A program made the position numbers and the translations under genes. Source: an uncultured Bacilli bacterium (lineage in GTDB: Bacteria; Bacillota_I; Bacilli_A; RF39; UBA660). Taken from it: a stretch of DNA of 17,521 nucleotides. The number at the start of each line of letters is the position of its first letter. Positions within the stretch are counted from its first letter, which is position 1. Positions 14,720 through 17,521 of the stretch are shown piece by piece. The DNA is taken from the NCBI GenBank assembly GCA_947623855.1, contig CANQHW010000005.1, positions 1-17,521 on the forward strand. The letters are read 5' to 3'. A model generated the notes under the pieces. The model had not been told where the DNA came from. It searched no databases and was given only the letters and a program-made list of their open reading frames with translations.

Positions 14720-14754
14720 AAAAATACTTATAAATAAAAATATAAGTATTTTTT
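14720..14754 (+). terminator. Terminator of the full-length surface-protein gene
   Basis: AAAAATACTTATA (14720-14732) and TATAAGTATTTTT (14741-14753) form a perfect 13-base stem with an eight-base loop, ending in T. It begins seven bases after the stop. Confidence 0.8.
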
Positions 14755-14800
14755 AAACTATATTTATTATTTTTATGTTATTATTAATATAGGTGAGGTT

Positions 14801-15598
14801 ATGAAAACAGTAGTTATAACAGGTAGTGCAAGAGGTTTTGGTTTAGCTATGTTAAGATTTTTTAAAGAAAAGAATTTTAATGTCGTAGTATGTGATATTA
14901 GCCAAGATGATTTAGTAAAAGCTAAAGAAGAATTAGATAGTATTAAAAGTAAAAGTAAAGTTTTAGCATTTTTATGTGATGTTACTAAAGATAGTGATGT
15001 TAAAAATGTTATTACTAAAACTTTAGAAGAAGTAAAAACAATTGATATCTGGATTAATAATGCTGGTGTTAATCAACCAAATGCACCAATATGGAATTTA
15101 GATACTAAAGTTATAGATAGATTAATTGATATTGATTTAAAAGGAACTATTATCTGTTCTAAAGAAATAATTCCTATTATGCAAAAACAAGGTTTTGGTG
15201 CTATCTATAATGTCGAAGGCCATGGTAGTAATGATGCTAAAATTCTAGGTTTATCTCTATATGGTACTTCTAAAAGAGGAGTAACCTATTTTACTGAAAG
15301 CCTAGGATTCGAAATAGATAAATTAAATTTACCAATTTTAATTGGTAAAATAACTCCTGGTATTATGATTACCCATTTTATTTCTAATTCTGTAGATAAT
15401 AAACCTATTGAACTAGATCCTAAAACTAAAAATATTTATAATATTTTAGGAGATTATCCGGAAACTATCGCCGAATTTATGGTAAATAAAATAATTAATA
15501 ATACTAAAAATAATGTTAAATTTACTTGGTTAACCAATCGCCGAGCTTTCATGCGTTTCTTAACTGCTAGTTTTAAAAAAAGAAACTTTTTTGAATAG
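14801..15598 (+). CDS. Short-chain dehydrogenase/reductase with an atypical active-site segment
   Basis: This 265-residue SDR has a complete cofactor motif TGSARGFG (7-14), NNAG (86-89) and YxxxK at Y154/K158 (YGTSK), followed by TPGIM. The usual catalytic Ser segment (NxSS) reads YNVEGHGSND (136-145), so the position normally held by Ser is changed; a nearby S143 may replace it. That segment and the following KILGLSLYGTSKRG resemble the chlorophyll-b-reductase-like (NYC1/NOL) branch of SDRs, so the substrate may be an unusual cyclic or polyketide-like carbonyl, which is inference. GGTGAGG at 14792-14798 supports the start. Its stop is eight bases before the hydrogenase gene, so the two are probably co-transcribed. 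Confidence 0.85.
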   Translation: MKTVVITGSARGFGLAMLRFFKEKNFNVVVCDISQDDLVKAKEELDSIKSKSKVLAFLCDVTKDSDVKNVITKTLEEVKTIDIWINNAGVNQPNAPIWNLDTKVIDRLIDIDLKGTIICSKEIIPIMQKQGFGAIYNVEGHGSNDAKILGLSLYGTSKRGVTYFTESLGFEIDKLNLPILIGKITPGIMITHFISNSVDNKPIELDPKTKNIYNILGDYPETIAEFMVNKIINNTKNNVKFTWLTNRRAFMRFLTASFKKRNFFE

Positions 15599-15606
15599 AG
15601 GTATTT

Positions 15607-17031
15607 ATGAAATATAGATGTAAAATATGTGGTTATATGTATGATGAAGAACAAGAAAATACTAAATTTATCGAACTACCTAATTATACCTGTAAAATGT
15701 GTAGTGCTCCCGCCCGTTTATTTGAAATAGTAGATAATGCTTATTTAACTGAAGCCGAAACCGTCATCCCTAATGCCGTGAAAATTAGTAAAGATAATAT
15801 TGCGATTAGAAGAATAGTTGAAGAATGTATTAACTGTGGTCAATGTAAATTAACCTGTACCAAAAAAGAAGCCCTAGACTTTGAAGAAGATAGTAGTCTA
15901 TGTGTTAATTGTGGCCAATGTATCACTACCTGTCCTACTAAATGTTTAAAACCTTTTAATGATATTTCTAAATTAGAAGAAGCTAAACAAAATAAAAAAA
16001 TCTGTATTGCTTATATTTCTCCTGCTACCAGAGTAACCTTTGGCGAAATATTTAATCTTCCTTATGGTACTTTTACTTTATCTAAATTAGTTGGTTTCCT
16101 AAAACATAATCTAGGTTTTGATTATGTCTTAGATACTACTTTTGGAGCTGATTTAACCATTATGGAAGAAGCTAGTGAATTAATTGCAAGATTACAAGAA
16201 AATAAAAATTTACCCATGTTTACCAGTTGCTGTCCTGCTTGGGTAAAATATGCTAAGTGCTTTTATCCCGATTTACTACCCCATATCTCATCTTGTAAAA
16301 GCCCAATTGGGATGATGGGAAGCATTGTTAAAACCTATTTTACTAAAATTAATAATTTAGATAAAGATAATATTTTTACTGTAGCTATAACTCCCTGTAC
16401 TGCTAAAAAATATGAAATAACTTTAGAAGGTAATAAAGATACTAATGCTGTTATAACTCTTTATGAAATAGCAGAATATATTAAAAAAAATCATCTTAAA
16501 TATGAAAATATTAAAGAAGATGAAATGGATACAATCTTTGGTGAAGGTAGTGGTGCAGGTATAATCTTTGGTAATACCGGTGGTGTTATGGAAGCTGCTT
16601 TAAGAACTGCTTATCATTTTCTAACTAATAAAACTTTACAAAATATTGAATTTACTAGTGTAAGAGGATTAGATGGTGTAAGAGAAGCTATCGTCAAAAT
16701 TAAGGACCAAACTATCCATGTCGCTATTGTCGATGGCATGTCTAATGCTAAAAAACTTCTAAAAAGTATTCAAGAAAATCCCTCTAAATATCAATTTATT
16801 GAAGTAATGAATTGTGTTGGTGGTTGTATTGGAGGAGGAGGTCAACCTCTAATAAATACCTTAGAAGAATTAAAAATTAAAAATGCCCGTATTAAAGGTT
16901 TATATCAACGTGACCAAGAAAAAAATATTCGGTCTTCATATGAAAACCCCGATATTATTAAACTATATAATGATTATTTAGAAAAACCTTTAAGCCCTAA
17001 AGCTAAAGAATTACTCCATACTAACCACTAA
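15607..17031 (+). CDS. [FeFe] hydrogenase with N-terminal rubredoxin-like domain and two [4Fe-4S] clusters
   Basis: This 474-residue protein has three parts. Residues 1-40 form a short rubredoxin-like site (C5, C8, C29, C32; CKICGYMYDEEQ and CKMC). Residues 70-115 hold a two-cluster ferredoxin (C74, C77, C80, C84; C99, C102, C105, C109). The H-cluster domain has TSCCPAW (206-212, keeping the proton-transfer Cys), TPCTAKKYE (262-270; the usual MPC has Thr for Met) and VMNCVGGCIGGGGQP (400-414; Asn for the usual Ala). DTTFGADLTIMEEASEL and SSCKSP are typical. The catalytic domain links protons or H2 with electron carriers in the cytoplasm of anaerobes. Rubredoxin fusion and the Met-to-Thr change leave open whether it evolves H2, takes it up, senses it, or reduces something else. 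It follows an SDR gene by eight bases; GAGGT precedes the ATG. Confidence 0.92.
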   Translation: MKYRCKICGYMYDEEQENTKFIELPNYTCKMCSAPARLFEIVDNAYLTEAETVIPNAVKISKDNIAIRRIVEECINCGQCKLTCTKKEALDFEEDSSLCVNCGQCITTCPTKCLKPFNDISKLEEAKQNKKICIAYISPATRVTFGEIFNLPYGTFTLSKLVGFLKHNLGFDYVLDTTFGADLTIMEEASELIARLQENKNLPMFTSCCPAWVKYAKCFYPDLLPHISSCKSPIGMMGSIVKTYFTKINNLDKDNIFTVAITPCTAKKYEITLEGNKDTNAVITLYEIAEYIKKNHLKYENIKEDEMDTIFGEGSGAGIIFGNTGGVMEAALRTAYHFLTNKTLQNIEFTSVRGLDGVREAIVKIKDQTIHVAIVDGMSNAKKLLKSIQENPSKYQFIEVMNCVGGCIGGGGQPLINTLEELKIKNARIKGLYQRDQEKNIRSSYENPDIIKLYNDYLEKPLSPKAKELLHTNH

Positions 17032-17521
17032 TTAATTTTCCTAAATCCCTAATGAAGTCTTGGACTTCATTTTCTTTATTTAAAATATCCTGACTATATA
17101 AACAATTATTAAACTCTTTCGTTAAAACAACCTCCATCTTTGCACTCTCTGCAAAAGAAAGTAGGGAACTTAAAGCAGCTTCACTACTATATAATTCTTT
17201 TCCCTTCGCCGCTATTGCTACTGCTATCATCTTTTTACCTTTTAACTCGTGAGTGGCATACATCGGATTTAATCTATCCATAAATATCTTTAAATCACCC
17301 GACAATATATTCCATCTTGTCGGTGTTATAAACATAATATATTCTTCCTTTTTTAAAATATCGATATTATTTTTCATATCATCCGTAAAATCACAAACCC
17401 CATTTTTATCACAATCCATACATCCCGTACATAAATGAATCCTTTGATTCCCCGGTGTAATTATTGTTGCTCTAATTCTTTCTTTAGCTAATTCTTCTTG
17501 AATTTTATTAGCTAATAAATA
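17021..17521 (-). CDS. Iron-sulfur flavoprotein / NADPH-dependent FMN reductase family (5' end missing)
   Basis: The frame is open from the window edge to the TAG at 17021-17023, giving 166 residues; the start is beyond the window and the ATG at 17419 is internal. The N-terminal visible part holds HLCTGCMDCDKNGVCDF, a CxxCxxC...C pattern like the cluster-binding site of iron-sulfur flavoproteins. IMFITPTRWNILSGDLKIFMDRL is the flavodoxin-like FMN-binding segment (family TPIYWxxxxxxxKxFxDR), followed by LKGKKMIAVAIAAKG and a C-terminal helix. These proteins shuttle electrons using FMN and a [4Fe-4S] cluster, or reduce quinones and oxygen. The gene converges on the hydrogenase gene and overlaps it by 11 bases; a redox link is possible but not shown. 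Confidence 0.82.
   Translation of the reverse strand, partial: YLLANKIQEELAKERIRATIITPGNQRIHLCTGCMDCDKNGVCDFTDDMKNNIDILKKEEYIMFITPTRWNILSGDLKIFMDRLNPMYATHELKGKKMIAVAIAAKGKELYSSEAALSSLLSFAESAKMEVVLTKEFNNCLYSQDILNKENEVQDFIRDLGKLISG
17051..17077 (+). terminator. Terminator of the SDR-hydrogenase operon
   Basis: AATGAAGTC (17051-17059), loop TTG, GACTTCATT (17063-17071), then TTCTTT. It lies wholly inside the coding sequence of the convergent flavoprotein gene. Confidence 0.75.

Noticed and set aside
17253..17438. Plus-strand frame opposite the flavoprotein gene
   Set aside because: The minus-strand frame has clear flavodoxin and cysteine motifs; the plus-strand frame is a shadow.
1..17521. DGR reverse transcriptase or adenine-rich template repeat in the window
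   Set aside because: I found no YxDD-type reverse-transcriptase frame and no second GC-rich AAC-rich stretch; the two GC islands are both inside coding genes.
1..17521. CRISPR array or insertion sequence
   Set aside because: No regularly spaced repeats, transposase-like frames or terminal inverted repeats were seen.

Overview
The window looks like chromosomal DNA of an AT-rich, anaerobic, Gram-positive-type bacterium of the Bacillota/Mycoplasmatota kind, perhaps a gut-associated Bacilli lineage. Supporting signs are short intergenic gaps, AGGAGG-like ribosome sites, sigma-70 promoters with 17-base spacers, a CIRCE (HrcA) operator, an oxygen-sensitive [FeFe] hydrogenase and AT-rich codon use. 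The exact lineage is a guess. All 17 unbroken genes whose 3' end lies in the window stop with TAA or TAG and none with TGA, but every tryptophan I checked is TGG, so the standard bacterial code fits.

Layout. 1-1228: 3' part of a surface-type protein gene. 1309-2244: lone Clp-type AAA+ domain. 2266-2892 (-): PAP2 phosphatase. 2987-4926: coupled SDR oxidoreductase and COG4100-type PLP enzyme. 4927-5424 (-): unknown protein. 5550-6377: M23 peptidase with two SH3 domains. 6392-8073 (-): three-gene set of a small membrane protein, a large HExxH protein and a 54-residue helical protein. 8151-8227: tRNA-His. 8262-9650 (-): LigD-like phosphoesterase-polymerase without a ligase. 9771-9882: probable structured RNA with its own promoter and terminator. 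9869-10588 (-): frameshifted DUF3800 gene. 10694-12787 (-): ClpB without an N-domain, under CIRCE control. 12896-13123 (-): Xre-type repressor, divergent from 13238-14713, a full-length paralogue of the first gene. 14801-17031: SDR plus rubredoxin/ferredoxin-[FeFe] hydrogenase. 17021-end (-): iron-sulfur flavoprotein.

The most striking signal is a pair of roughly 105-base GC-rich islands (63-65% GC by hand count) inside the two otherwise AT-rich surface-protein genes, at the same place just before a conserved AVRPxLYL motif. Their differences concentrate at codon positions 1 and 2, while several codons are frozen. This is what variable regions of a diversity-generating retroelement (DGR) on a lectin-like scaffold would look like. 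No reverse transcriptase and no template repeat are in the window, so the system would have to act from elsewhere. The second copy sits behind three operator-like repeats next to a divergent Xre repressor, so the proposed variable protein may be switched. A second candidate system is the RNA converging on the DUF3800 gene.
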